5,000 nt of DNA from Bacteroidota bacterium (lineage in GTDB: Bacteria; Bacteroidota; Bacteroidia; Bacteroidales; VadinHA17): the NCBI GenBank assembly GCA_030642585.1, contig DAOWNN010000207.1, positions 1 through 5,000 on the forward strand. Direction: 5' to 3'. The notes beneath the pieces were generated by a model. The model saw only the letters and a program-made list of their open reading frames with translations, ran no database searches and was not told the origin of the DNA. The position numbers and the translations under genes were made by a program. Below are positions 1 to 5,000 of the stretch, piece after piece (position 1 is the first letter of the stretch; each line of letters begins with the position of its first letter).

Positions 1-213
1 GCATCCTCCACCAAATATCATAACTGCATCTTTCATGCTTGCCTGGTTAACACTGTAAATATCTTCGGCACTTAGCTTAAAGCCATTATCCTGCATATGT
101 TGAATATTCATTTTTTCTATGAGAAGAGGAATCCACATGCCCTCATCGGCCCGTAAAATTGAAGTTGAAGAAATTATCAGGCTAAGGCTTATAAGAATAA
201 TTAATCGTTTCAT
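1..213 (-). CDS. S46 family peptidase (DPP7/DPP11-like), N-terminal fragment
   Basis: These are the first 71 codons of a secreted dipeptidyl-peptidase of family S46; the rest lies beyond the left edge. Such enzymes release dipeptides from oligopeptides in the periplasm of asaccharolytic and proteolytic Bacteroidota. Residues 1-22 form a signal peptide: Lys-Arg near the start, then a hydrophobic Leu/Ile/Ser core, with likely cleavage after RA. The mature protein would begin DEGMWIPLL, which is the hallmark N-terminus of DPP7 and DPP11. It is followed by family-typical segments: KLSAEDIYSVN at about residues 45-55, then a run ending in FGGGC, where the family normally continues to the catalytic-His region. 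The catalytic triad is outside the window, so DPP7 and DPP11 cannot be told apart. The ATG start at 213 is the only one that gives the complete signal peptide. No clear Shine-Dalgarno sequence precedes it. The gene lies 99 bp downstream of maf on the same strand and may have its own promoter. Confidence 0.9.
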   Translation of the reverse strand, partial: MKRLIILISLSLIISSTSILRADEGMWIPLLIEKMNIQHMQDNGFKLSAEDIYSVNQASMKDAVMIFGGGC

Positions 214-277
214 TATTGTTTAATTAAAATTAGAAGTATATGTTTTAATTTATGTCTGATGGTAAATGTGACCTATC

Positions 278-319
278 ATTCCATTCCATTATTCCAGTAT
301 TCCACTTTTGCACTATTCC
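278..319. repeat. Short ATTCC-rich direct repeat between maf and the S46 gene
   Basis: Five copies of ATTCC occur at 278, 283, 291, 299 and 315. The first two are directly adjacent (CATTCCATTCC) and the rest are spaced by 3 to 11 bases. The last copy overlaps the final codons of maf on the minus strand. The stretch is low-complexity and encodes nothing. Degenerate pentamer and heptamer repeats of this kind are, as far as I recall, common in gaps of Bacteroidota genomes. Its function is unknown, and it may simply be slippage-derived sequence. Confidence 0.5.
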
Positions 320-897
320 AGTTTCTTTAGCTCTTCATAAAGCCTTTGGAGGGGAAGTCCCATTACATTGAAAAATGAACCCTCGATTTTCTCCACACCA
401 ATATAACCAATCCATTCCTGTATGCCATAAGCTCCGGCTTTATCATAAGGCTTATATTGATCTACATAATAAATTATTTCCTCCTCACTCAAGTGACTAA
501 AATAAACCTCTGTAGTTGAATAGAAAGTAGTTTCCCTGTTCATTAATTTCAGACAAACTCCTGTTATTACGGTATGACTGTTTCCTGCAAGGCTCCTCAG
601 CATATCGATTGCATCCTTGCGGTCTTTAGGCTTATTTATAATGCGATTATTACAAACAACTATTGTATCAGCTGTAAGTAATACCTCATTTTCTTTTAAA
701 CTGTCCTGAAATTCCAGGGCTTTCTTTTTAGCGAGAAAAACCGGAACTTTCAGAGGATCCATATCTTCAGGAAAAAATTCATCAGTTTCCGGTATTTGAA
801 CTATTTCTACCGGTAAATTCAATCCGCGAATCAAATCTCTTCTCCGTGGAGACTTGGAAGCAAGCAGGATTTTCCAATCTAACATACCATTGTTCAT
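313..897 (-). CDS. maf: Maf family nucleoside triphosphate pyrophosphatase (YhdE-type dTTPase/UTPase)
   Basis: This is a cytoplasmic Maf/Ham1-fold pyrophosphatase that hydrolyses NTPs to NMP and pyrophosphate; YhdE-type members act on dTTP, UTP and modified pyrimidines. At 194 residues the length is normal for the family. Visible motifs are the phosphate-binding LLASKSPRRR at residues 11-20, the TADTIV segment with the conserved Asp at about 77, NKP at 88-90, and KAGAYGIQ at 153-160. The Lys and Gln of that last motif suggest the dTTP/UTP-type group. I chose the ATG at 897, which follows the TGA of the UbiA gene after only two bases and implies translational coupling. A TTG at 903 would add two residues and overlap the UbiA stop; the ATG at 885 would give a start typical of the family (MLDWKILLAS). 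Maf is the last gene of the tight run. The older name 'septum formation inhibitor' reflects overexpression effects. The family is certain; the substrate is inferred. Confidence 0.95.
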   Translation of the reverse strand: MNNGMLDWKILLASKSPRRRDLIRGLNLPVEIVQIPETDEFFPEDMDPLKVPVFLAKKKALEFQDSLKENEVLLTADTIVVCNNRIINKPKDRKDAIDMLRSLAGNSHTVITGVCLKLMNRETTFYSTTEVYFSHLSEEEIIYYVDQYKPYDKAGAYGIQEWIGYIGVEKIEGSFFNVMGLPLQRLYEELKKLE

Positions 898-899
898 AA

Positions 900-1898
900 T
901 CAACCCATATTAACTAATTGGTAAACAATTATAAAATGAGCCAAAACAGCGTAAGTAAGGCCAGAAAGCATAATGACCTTGGTAAGTAAACTTGCTACAT
1001 GATAGGCTTTGCTTGAATTTGCTTTCCAAAGCCAAATTACAAGGAATACCATCGGTAGTAGTAAGGCAAAAATCATATAAATAAGGGTAATAGGATCATT
1101 CAGGTAAAGAATGACAATTAAAAACAATGCTAACAGGCTAATCAAAATCAAGCTTGAAACAATTATCTTGGAAACATTCAGTCCTAAAACAATTGGCAAG
1201 CTTCTCCTTCCACAGGCATTATCTCCCTCAAAATCTTCCATATCCTTTACAAGCTCCCTTATCAATGTTGTAATAAATGCAAAAAAAGAAAATCCTCCAA
1301 TCCAAACCAAAATATGATTCAGGTTTATATCAAAGTCTATCATGATAGCACTATATTCATTCATTAATAAAGGAATTTCGAAAAGAGCTACCATAAAAGG
1401 AACTAGTCCGGTTAAAAAAGCTACTAACAGATTCCCAATAAGGAATTGTCTTTTATAAGTCGTGGAATAAAACCATAGAAGACCAGATACCAAAAGGAAA
1501 ACAAAGCCCAAAAACATCATGTCAATAGACCATGCAAGATAGAACCCTAAAGCCACTCCCAAGCCGTTGAGTGTCAGGTGGATGGCCATGGTCAGCCTAC
1601 GGGATATTAGTTTCCCGACTATTACACGGTGAGGCCGGTTTAGCTTATCTGTTTTGGTATCAAAATAATCATTAATCACATATCCGGCTGCAGTCAGAAA
1701 AACTGTTGATAAAACCAATAATAAAAACTGGAAATCTGAAAGCTGCAAGTCCATATCCGGAACCTTAACAGTCTCAGAATTAATATGCACATAAATATTT
1801 TTTAACATTGTATCCAGTATGGCATAGCGCATTAAATACTGGGTGGCAATTATTATTAACAGATTTGGCCAGCGTATTAGTTGTATGAATGCTTTCAT
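900..1898 (-). CDS. UbiA family prenyltransferase (annotated in relatives as geranylgeranylglycerol-phosphate geranylgeranyltransferase)
   Basis: This is an integral inner-membrane enzyme that transfers a polyprenyl group from a prenyl diphosphate to an acceptor. The first Asp-rich, Mg-diphosphate-binding motif is NDYFDTKTDKLNRP at residues 76-89. The second is the region DMEDFEGD at 219-226, followed by GRRSLP. About eight or nine hydrophobic segments can be seen, at roughly 11-28, 56-75, 104-123, 127-145, 153-173, 197-213, 244-265, 268-290 and 305-327. The length of 332 residues is slightly above the usual 280-300, partly because of a polar loop at about 29-54 between the first two membrane segments. 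In Bacteroidota, homologues in this gene setting are often named after the archaeal-type enzyme that makes digeranylgeranylglyceryl phosphate. Sequence alone does not fix the acceptor: menaquinone, heme and glycerol-phosphate enzymes share these motifs. The gene starts 57 bp after the HAD gene and ends 2 bp before the maf ATG, consistent with one operon. Confidence 0.9.
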   Translation of the reverse strand: MKAFIQLIRWPNLLIIIATQYLMRYAILDTMLKNIYVHINSETVKVPDMDLQLSDFQFLLLVLSTVFLTAAGYVINDYFDTKTDKLNRPHRVIVGKLISRRLTMAIHLTLNGLGVALGFYLAWSIDMMFLGFVFLLVSGLLWFYSTTYKRQFLIGNLLVAFLTGLVPFMVALFEIPLLMNEYSAIMIDFDINLNHILVWIGGFSFFAFITTLIRELVKDMEDFEGDNACGRRSLPIVLGLNVSKIIVSSLILISLLALFLIVILYLNDPITLIYMIFALLLPMVFLVIWLWKANSSKAYHVASLLTKVIMLSGLTYAVLAHFIIVYQLVNMG

Positions 1899-1955
1899 TC
1901 TAAAAGATATATTGCTTTTTTTAAAAATACCGTAAATTATATGGTATAAAACTCA

Positions 1956-2477
1956 TTACCAGCGAAAGGCATCTCCATCCATCCATTTATTATGAAGCCT
2001 GAGAACCTGTTCAATGATATCTCTGACACAACCATCTCCTCCCTTTAAGTTTGATATATACATAGATAACTGTTTGATCTCAACCACTGCATCAGCAGGA
2101 CAGGTAGGGAAACCCACAATCTTCATAACTTCATAATCGGGCAAATCATCCCCCATATAAAGAACAGAGGAGGCGTTCAGTTTATTTTTTGAAAGAAAAT
2201 CTGCAAAATCATGCTTCTTATCAAAGGAATTCAGGTATACATCAGTTACACCCAGTCCCTTGAAACGCTTCAAAACGGCATCAGAATTCCCTCCGGTAAT
2301 TACCGCAATTGGATATTGTTTTTTGACAGCCAACTGAATAGCATATCCGTCCTTAATATTGATAGTACGCATTGGTTCTCCATCAGGATGAAGAGTAAGT
2401 ATATGGCTGGAAAGCACTCCATCTACATCAAATGCGAAGGCTTTCACCTTTCTTAATTCTTCTTTAAAATTGCTCAT
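1956..2477 (-). CDS. KdsC-like HAD-superfamily phosphatase (HAD-IIIA, YrbI type)
   Basis: This is a small capless HAD hydrolase of 173 residues, the normal size for KdsC (3-deoxy-D-manno-octulosonate 8-phosphate phosphatase, which acts in LPS core synthesis). All four HAD motifs are visible: I, FDVDGVLS, with nucleophile Asp17 and acid/base Asp19; II, Thr61 in AVITGG; III, a Lys in DKKHDF at about 87-88; IV, YMGDDLPDYEVM with the metal-binding Asp110, Asp111 and Asp114. KdsC-like traits are the KDG at 42-44 after the beta-hairpin, the PADA at 127-130, and the C-terminal GGDGCVRD at 146-153, comparable to GGxGAxRE in tetrameric KdsC. Motif I has Ser where KdsC usually has Thr. No other Kdo gene is nearby, and the flanking DUF2520 gene suggests that this may be a conserved cluster paralogue with another phosphate substrate. 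The family is certain and the exact substrate is not. The start ATG lies 34 bp after the DUF2520 stop. Confidence 0.9.
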   Translation of the reverse strand: MSNFKEELRKVKAFAFDVDGVLSSHILTLHPDGEPMRTINIKDGYAIQLAVKKQYPIAVITGGNSDAVLKRFKGLGVTDVYLNSFDKKHDFADFLSKNKLNASSVLYMGDDLPDYEVMKIVGFPTCPADAVVEIKQLSMYISNLKGGDGCVRDIIEQVLRLHNKWMDGDAFRW

Positions 2478-2511
2478 TCCAATACATTTTTTCCTTCAAA
2501 TATTTTATTTA

Positions 2512-3306
2512 CTAATTATTATCTGCTTCCATTTCCTTTCTGATACTTTTGCTTAGTTCAGAGTATAGACTTTGATACCTCAGGTTGGATGATAATAATT
2601 TCAAATGCTTGTTAATGATTGCCTGGTCATTTCTCTTAGCTGGTCCGGTTTGAACATCCCCCGGCAAATTCCCCTGAACCTTTTCTGCAGTCTCAACAAT
2701 CAATGGGTATAACAATTCGAAAGCCAGATCATTTTCCTTAAGTATCCGTGATGCAATATCATAAAAGTGATTAACAAAATTACAGCAATATACTGCTGCA
2801 AGGTGTATCATTTGTCTTTGGGCGGAGTTCAGAATATGGATAGATGTACTTAACTGTCCGGCCAGGGACAGAAGGAATTCTTCTGTTTCAGGGTTGTTTG
2901 CCTCAATACAAAGTGGGATAAATTTAAAGTCAATATCTCTACTTTTACTAAAGGTCTGAACTGGATATATCACTCCATAATTTTGGATCTTCCCTTTAAA
3001 GAGCTCCTTCTCTAGTCCCCCTGAAAGGTGAATTGCCATAGATTGTGGGAAAGAGAATTTACCTGTAAAATCTACTACAGCCTCATCGCTTAAGGCAAGT
3101 ATATAAAGATCTGCATCTTTCCTGACTGTATTCAGGTTTATGGTAGAATCACACTTCATAAGTTCAGCCAATTGCATTGCTGATGAATTTGTGCGACTAT
3201 AAACCTGGAGAATAATGTGTCCGGCATCTTTGAGAGCCATGGACAGATGGGTTGCTACGCTCCCTGCACCAATCATAACAATTCTTATCTCCTCCCGGAT
3301 CTCCAT
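2512..3306 (-). CDS. Rossmann-fold and DUF2520 domain-containing protein (predicted NAD(P)-dependent oxidoreductase-like)
   Basis: This is a two-domain cytoplasmic protein of 264 residues, a normal length for the family. The N-terminal half is a Rossmann fold: beta strand RIVMIG followed by the dinucleotide loop GAGSVA at residues 13-18, VYSR at 35-38 as the end of the second strand, ALSD at 71-74, and HLSGG at 93-97. The last two resemble F420- and NADP-dependent reductases and pyrroline-5-carboxylate reductases. YPVQTFS at 114-120 links to the helical DUF2520 domain. That domain carries NFVNHFYDIA at 176-185, ENDLAFELLYPLI at 191-203, and the signature DVQTGPAKRND at 217-227. No substrate is known for the family. 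The ATG at 3306 is preferred because a start at Met11 would cut off the first strand. This is the first gene of the run, so the operon promoter should lie upstream of 3306; I see no convincing Bacteroidota -33/-7 pair there. Confidence 0.92.
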   Translation of the reverse strand: MEIREEIRIVMIGAGSVATHLSMALKDAGHIILQVYSRTNSSAMQLAELMKCDSTINLNTVRKDADLYILALSDEAVVDFTGKFSFPQSMAIHLSGGLEKELFKGKIQNYGVIYPVQTFSKSRDIDFKFIPLCIEANNPETEEFLLSLAGQLSTSIHILNSAQRQMIHLAAVYCCNFVNHFYDIASRILKENDLAFELLYPLIVETAEKVQGNLPGDVQTGPAKRNDQAIINKHLKLLSSNLRYQSLYSELSKSIRKEMEADNN

Positions 3307-3398
3307 AATAAAATCATTAATAGAAATCTAAAAATAATTGAAATAACCGGAAAATATACAAAAAGTGGGATGTTTTACATATAAAGTCTGTGGCTATG

Positions 3399-3439
3399 GT
3401 TGAGAAAGTTAAAAAGCTTAAAGAGAGTTGAGAGATGAG
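3399..3439. repeat. Degenerate GTTGAGA/GTTAAAA-type repeat
   Basis: The plus strand reads GTTGAGAAA, GTTAAAAA, GCTTAAAGAGA, GTTGAGAGATGAG in series: four variants of a roughly 8-11-base purine-rich unit that starts with GTT or GCTT. On the minus strand this is a CTCAAC/TTTAAC series. It lies about 95 bp upstream of the DUF2520 start. It may be slippage-derived filler or part of a 5' leader; nothing in the sequence decides between these. Confidence 0.4.
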
Positions 3440-3466
3440 CTGGGAAAAAAGGAGAAAAGCAAGTAA

Positions 3467-3545
3467 TGTCAAATGTCAGAAGGCAAATGTCAAATATATC
3501 ATGTAACTAAAAGAGTTCTCAACATTTGACCTTTGACTTTTGACA
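3467..3545. repeat. Imperfect 24-bp inverted repeat built from GTCAAA words
   Basis: The left arm at 3467-3490 and the right arm at 3522-3545 are reverse complements at 20 of 24 positions, separated by a 31-base spacer. Each arm is itself a series of short direct repeats: TGTCAAATGTCA and CAAATGT on the left, TTTGACCTTTGACTTTTGACA on the right. In an RNA of either strand the arms could form a long stem with a few mismatches and one GU pair. No T-run follows on either strand, so it is not a canonical intrinsic terminator. It could be a transcript-end or mRNA-stabilising hairpin for the repeat-protein gene, or a dispersed genomic repeat. Confidence 0.6.
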
Positions 3546-3631
3546 CAAAATATCAGAATATATCCACACTATTGTAGTATAAAATTATTGATAAACCTGC
3601 AGACAAACAGGACAATAAAGTAATTCTTTGT

Positions 3632-3673
3632 AAAGGTTTTAGTAATATGGAAATTATTGCGAACAAAACCTTT
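3632..3673. repeat. 9-bp perfect inverted repeat downstream of the T9SS protein gene
   Basis: AAAGGTTTT at 3632-3640 and AAAACCTTT at 3665-3673 are perfect reverse complements around a 24-base loop, 47 bp past the stop of the repeat-protein gene. The stem has only two GC pairs and no T-run follows on the minus strand, so a terminator role is only a possibility; chance is also plausible in sequence this AT-rich. Confidence 0.25.
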
Positions 3674-3719
3674 TGCAGTGGGGATAATCGCACCTTCAGT
3701 TATACTTGCTATAGGATAC

Positions 3720-5000
3720 TTATTCAAGTATTATTTTTTTAATGTACACTTCTGTTTTTGTCACAATATTTATAAAATAAATACCACTTCCCTGACTGCT
3801 CAAATCAATATCTACCAGTTCTTCCATAATAGAAATATTCCTGATTATTTGACCATTAACATTTCTTATTTCTACTTTTTGAATATCCTCCCCTTCAATT
3901 GTAAACAAACTCTGAGTTGGATTTGGAAAAATTATTATTGACGAGTTAACTGGCACAATAATGGCTTCAACATCAGCTATGGTTTGCTTATACTTCTGAA
4001 TATAAATATCATAGGTTCCCTTTGAAGATAAATTCAATATTTCAATACCAGGGTCAAAATCTATAGTACTTTCAAAATAGCCAACTGATAAGATATTAGC
4101 TGAAGCATCAACAGCTATTGATTCCCCCAAATCACATCCAATTCCTCCAATTCCTTGAGCCCAAAGAAGATTTCCATTAGCATCTAATTTTTGAATAAAA
4201 ATATCAGCTCCTCCATTTGATACTAAATTACTTATTCCAACACCCGGATCAAAATCCACAATGTCCTTAAAATAACCAGTTGTATAAACATTAGCCAAAG
4301 CATCAACCACAACTGATCGGCCTCTATCTATTGAAGCTCCCCCCATTACTCTGGTCCATATCAAATTACCATTCTTATCAAATTTTTGAATAAAAATATC
4401 TGCACTCCCATTTGAAGTTAAAAAATTTGTTCCATCTCCAGGATCAAAATCAACAACACCTCTAAAAAAGCCGGTAGTATATACATTAGCTGATACGTCA
4501 ATGGCTATGGAGTACCCCCATTCATTATCAGTTCCTCCAATTCCTTTAGCCCATAGAAAATTTCCATCAGCATCTAATTTTTGAATGAAAATGTCAGCTC
4601 CTCCATTTGAACTTAAAATGCTCGTTCCTATTCCTGGATCAAAATCTCCAGTTCCTTGAAAATAACCCGTTGTATAGACATTTCCCGTAGCATCAAGAGC
4701 TATTGAATACGCAAGATCATAATCATCTCCTCCAGCTGCTTTTGCCCAAAGAAAGTCTCCATTTGCATCCAATTTCTGAATGAAAATATCGCAAAGCCCA
4801 ATAGCACTTAAATTGCTTGTACCCACCCCAGGATCAAAATCTCCAGTTCCCCAAAAATAGCCGGTCGTATAGATATTTCCTGAAGGGTCAACAATTATTG
4901 AATATCCAATATCATGGTTAGTTCCTCCAAAAGCCTTGGCCCAAAGGAAATTTCCATTCGGATCTAATTTTTGAATAAAAACATCTGAATCTCCTTTAGA
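3720..5000 (-). CDS. Secreted beta-propeller-type repeat (SBBP-like) protein with T9SS type A sorting domain, C-terminal part
   Basis: The frame is open to the right edge, so these are the last 426 residues of a larger protein whose signal peptide and start are not in the window. Residues 1-325 are five tandem 65-residue units of the pattern ADIFIQKLDANGN-LWAK-GG-D-GYSIAVD-SGNVYTTGYF-GTVDFDPG-GTSNL. This matches SBBP-type repeats, thought to form beta-propeller blades in extracellular proteins. A sixth unit stops after about 12 residues (SKGTYDIYIQKY). After a linker, residues 354-426 form a T9SS type A sorting domain: IIIFPNPTQSLFTIEG, then VEIRNVNGQIIRNI, then LSSQGSGIYFINIVTK and a final KKIILE. 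By family knowledge such a domain directs export across the outer membrane and is then removed, with the protein anchored to the cell surface or released. The DFDPG motif is Asp-rich and might bind calcium (inference). A GTG inside unit 1 (4826) is not the start. The specific function is unknown. Confidence 0.92.
   Translation of the reverse strand, partial: SKGDSDVFIQKLDPNGNFLWAKAFGGTNHDIGYSIIVDPSGNIYTTGYFWGTGDFDPGVGTSNLSAIGLCDIFIQKLDANGDFLWAKAAGGDDYDLAYSIALDATGNVYTTGYFQGTGDFDPGIGTSILSSNGGADIFIQKLDADGNFLWAKGIGGTDNEWGYSIAIDVSANVYTTGFFRGVVDFDPGDGTNFLTSNGSADIFIQKFDKNGNLIWTRVMGGASIDRGRSVVVDALANVYTTGYFKDIVDFDPGVGISNLVSNGGADIFIQKLDANGNLLWAQGIGGIGCDLGESIAVDASANILSVGYFESTIDFDPGIEILNLSSKGTYDIYIQKYKQTIADVEAIIVPVNSSIIIFPNPTQSLFTIEGEDIQKVEIRNVNGQIIRNISIMEELVDIDLSSQGSGIYFINIVTKTEVYIKKIILE
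4026..5000 (-). repeat. Five 195-bp coding tandem repeats (65 residues each)
   Basis: Unit boundaries on the minus strand are 5000-4806, 4805-4611, 4610-4416, 4415-4221 and 4220-4026, with no length change in any unit. Each starts near S-(N/K)-G-x-x-D-(I/V)-F-I-Q-K and ends near DFDPGxGxxxL, except that unit 2 opens with AIGLCDIF. DNA similarity is high in the first part of the unit: 4561-4610 (unit 3) and 4171-4220 (unit 5) match at 47 of 50 bases, exactly 390 bp apart. The array continues beyond the right edge, so the true copy number is unknown. Confidence 0.92.

Larger units (their letters stand above)
313..3306 (-). other. Probable four-gene operon: DUF2520, KdsC-like HAD, UbiA, maf
   Basis: Four genes follow each other on the minus strand with gaps of 34, 57 and 2 bp and no visible hairpin terminator between them. 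I recall the same order, often followed by an S46 peptidase gene as here, from other Bacteroidota; this rests on memory, not on a search. The grouping suggests co-transcription, but the products do not belong to one known pathway. The 57-bp gap before the UbiA gene is very AT-rich and could hold an internal promoter, though I cannot point to a good match. Confidence 0.7.
3307..3719. other. 413-bp intergenic region without a gene
   Basis: This gap lies between the stop of the T9SS repeat protein and the start of the DUF2520 gene, both on the minus strand. It must therefore contain the end of one transcript and probably the promoter of the next. It holds a GTTGAGA-type repeat, an imperfect 24-bp inverted repeat of GTCAAA words and a 9-bp inverted repeat, each listed separately. 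The 3307-3360 stretch just upstream of DUF2520 is very AT-rich. It contains TATATTTT (minus strand, 3351-3358), which is one base from the Bacteroidota -7 consensus TAnnTTTG, but no matching TTG-type -33 element sits at the right distance. No RNA gene or protein-coding frame of credible quality is visible. Confidence 0.7.

Noticed and set aside
901..903. TTG start for maf
   Set aside because: It would overlap the UbiA stop and add only two residues; the ATG at 897 or 885 fits the family better.
1111..1317. Plus-strand open frame of 68 codons
   Set aside because: It lies wholly antisense to the UbiA gene, which has intact motifs. Its protein shows no recognisable domain.
2211..2456. Plus-strand open frame of 81 codons
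   Set aside because: It is antisense to the KdsC-like gene, whose HAD motifs are intact, and encodes nothing recognisable.
3274..3295. GGAGG on the minus strand at 3295-3291, ahead of an ATG at 3276, as an alternative DUF2520 start
   Set aside because: A start there removes the first beta strand before the GAGSVA loop, and Shine-Dalgarno sequences are rarely used in Bacteroidota. The GAG-GAG codons explain the match.
3657..3941. Plus-strand open frame of 94 codons that starts in the gap
   Set aside because: Most of it is antisense to the T9SS sorting domain. Its hydrophobic start (GIIAPSVILAIGYLF) looks like a membrane segment, but the rest is rich in Asn, Tyr and Phe, as expected from an AT-rich shadow frame.
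4824..4826. GTG as the start of the repeat protein
   Set aside because: It lies inside repeat unit 1 (DFDPGVGTSNL). The frame stays open to the window edge and encodes the rest of the unit, so the true start is outside.
4026..5000. CRISPR array or mobile-element origin for the 195-bp repeats
   Set aside because: The units are long, in frame and encode a continuous protein repeat; there are no spacers, terminal inverted repeats or transposase.

Overview
The window looks like a low-GC member of the Bacteroidota. The evidence is a secreted beta-propeller-repeat protein with a C-terminal type IX secretion (T9SS) sorting domain, the start of an S46-family dipeptidyl-peptidase (typical of this phylum), AT-rich gaps without clear Shine-Dalgarno sequences, and a housekeeping gene order (DUF2520 Rossmann protein, KdsC-like HAD phosphatase, UbiA prenyltransferase, Maf, S46 peptidase) that I recall from other Bacteroidota. 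All genes that I can support lie on the minus strand, so the window is transcribed from its right end to its left end.

Layout in the direction of transcription. (1) 5000-3720: the C-terminal 426 residues of a large extracellular repeat protein. It has five exact-length 65-residue tandem units, a broken sixth unit and a T9SS type A sorting domain. Its start lies beyond the right edge. (2) 3719-3307: a 413-bp gap with no gene. It holds a 24-bp imperfect inverted repeat made of GTCAAA-type words, a purine-rich GTTGAGA-type repeat and a small 9-bp inverted repeat. (3) 3306-313: a tight four-gene run with gaps of 34, 57 and 2 bp. It encodes a DUF2520 NAD(P)-binding-type protein, a KdsC-like HAD phosphatase, a UbiA-family membrane prenyltransferase and the nucleotide pyrophosphatase Maf. 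(4) 312-214: a short gap with an ATTCC-rich repeat. (5) 213-1: the signal peptide and mature N-terminus of an S46 peptidase that runs off the left edge.

The four-gene run is probably one operon. Maf removes non-canonical or excess nucleotides, UbiA makes a prenylated lipid, and the HAD enzyme hydrolyses a sugar phosphate or similar substrate. The DUF2520 protein has an unknown substrate. No shared pathway is evident from sequence. The S46 peptidase and the repeat protein are envelope or secreted functions and are probably transcribed separately.

I did not find a convincing new biological system. The most notable items are the very regular 195-bp coding tandem repeat and the clustered, differently worded intergenic repeats. 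No tRNA, rRNA, CRISPR array, insertion sequence or phage gene is visible.
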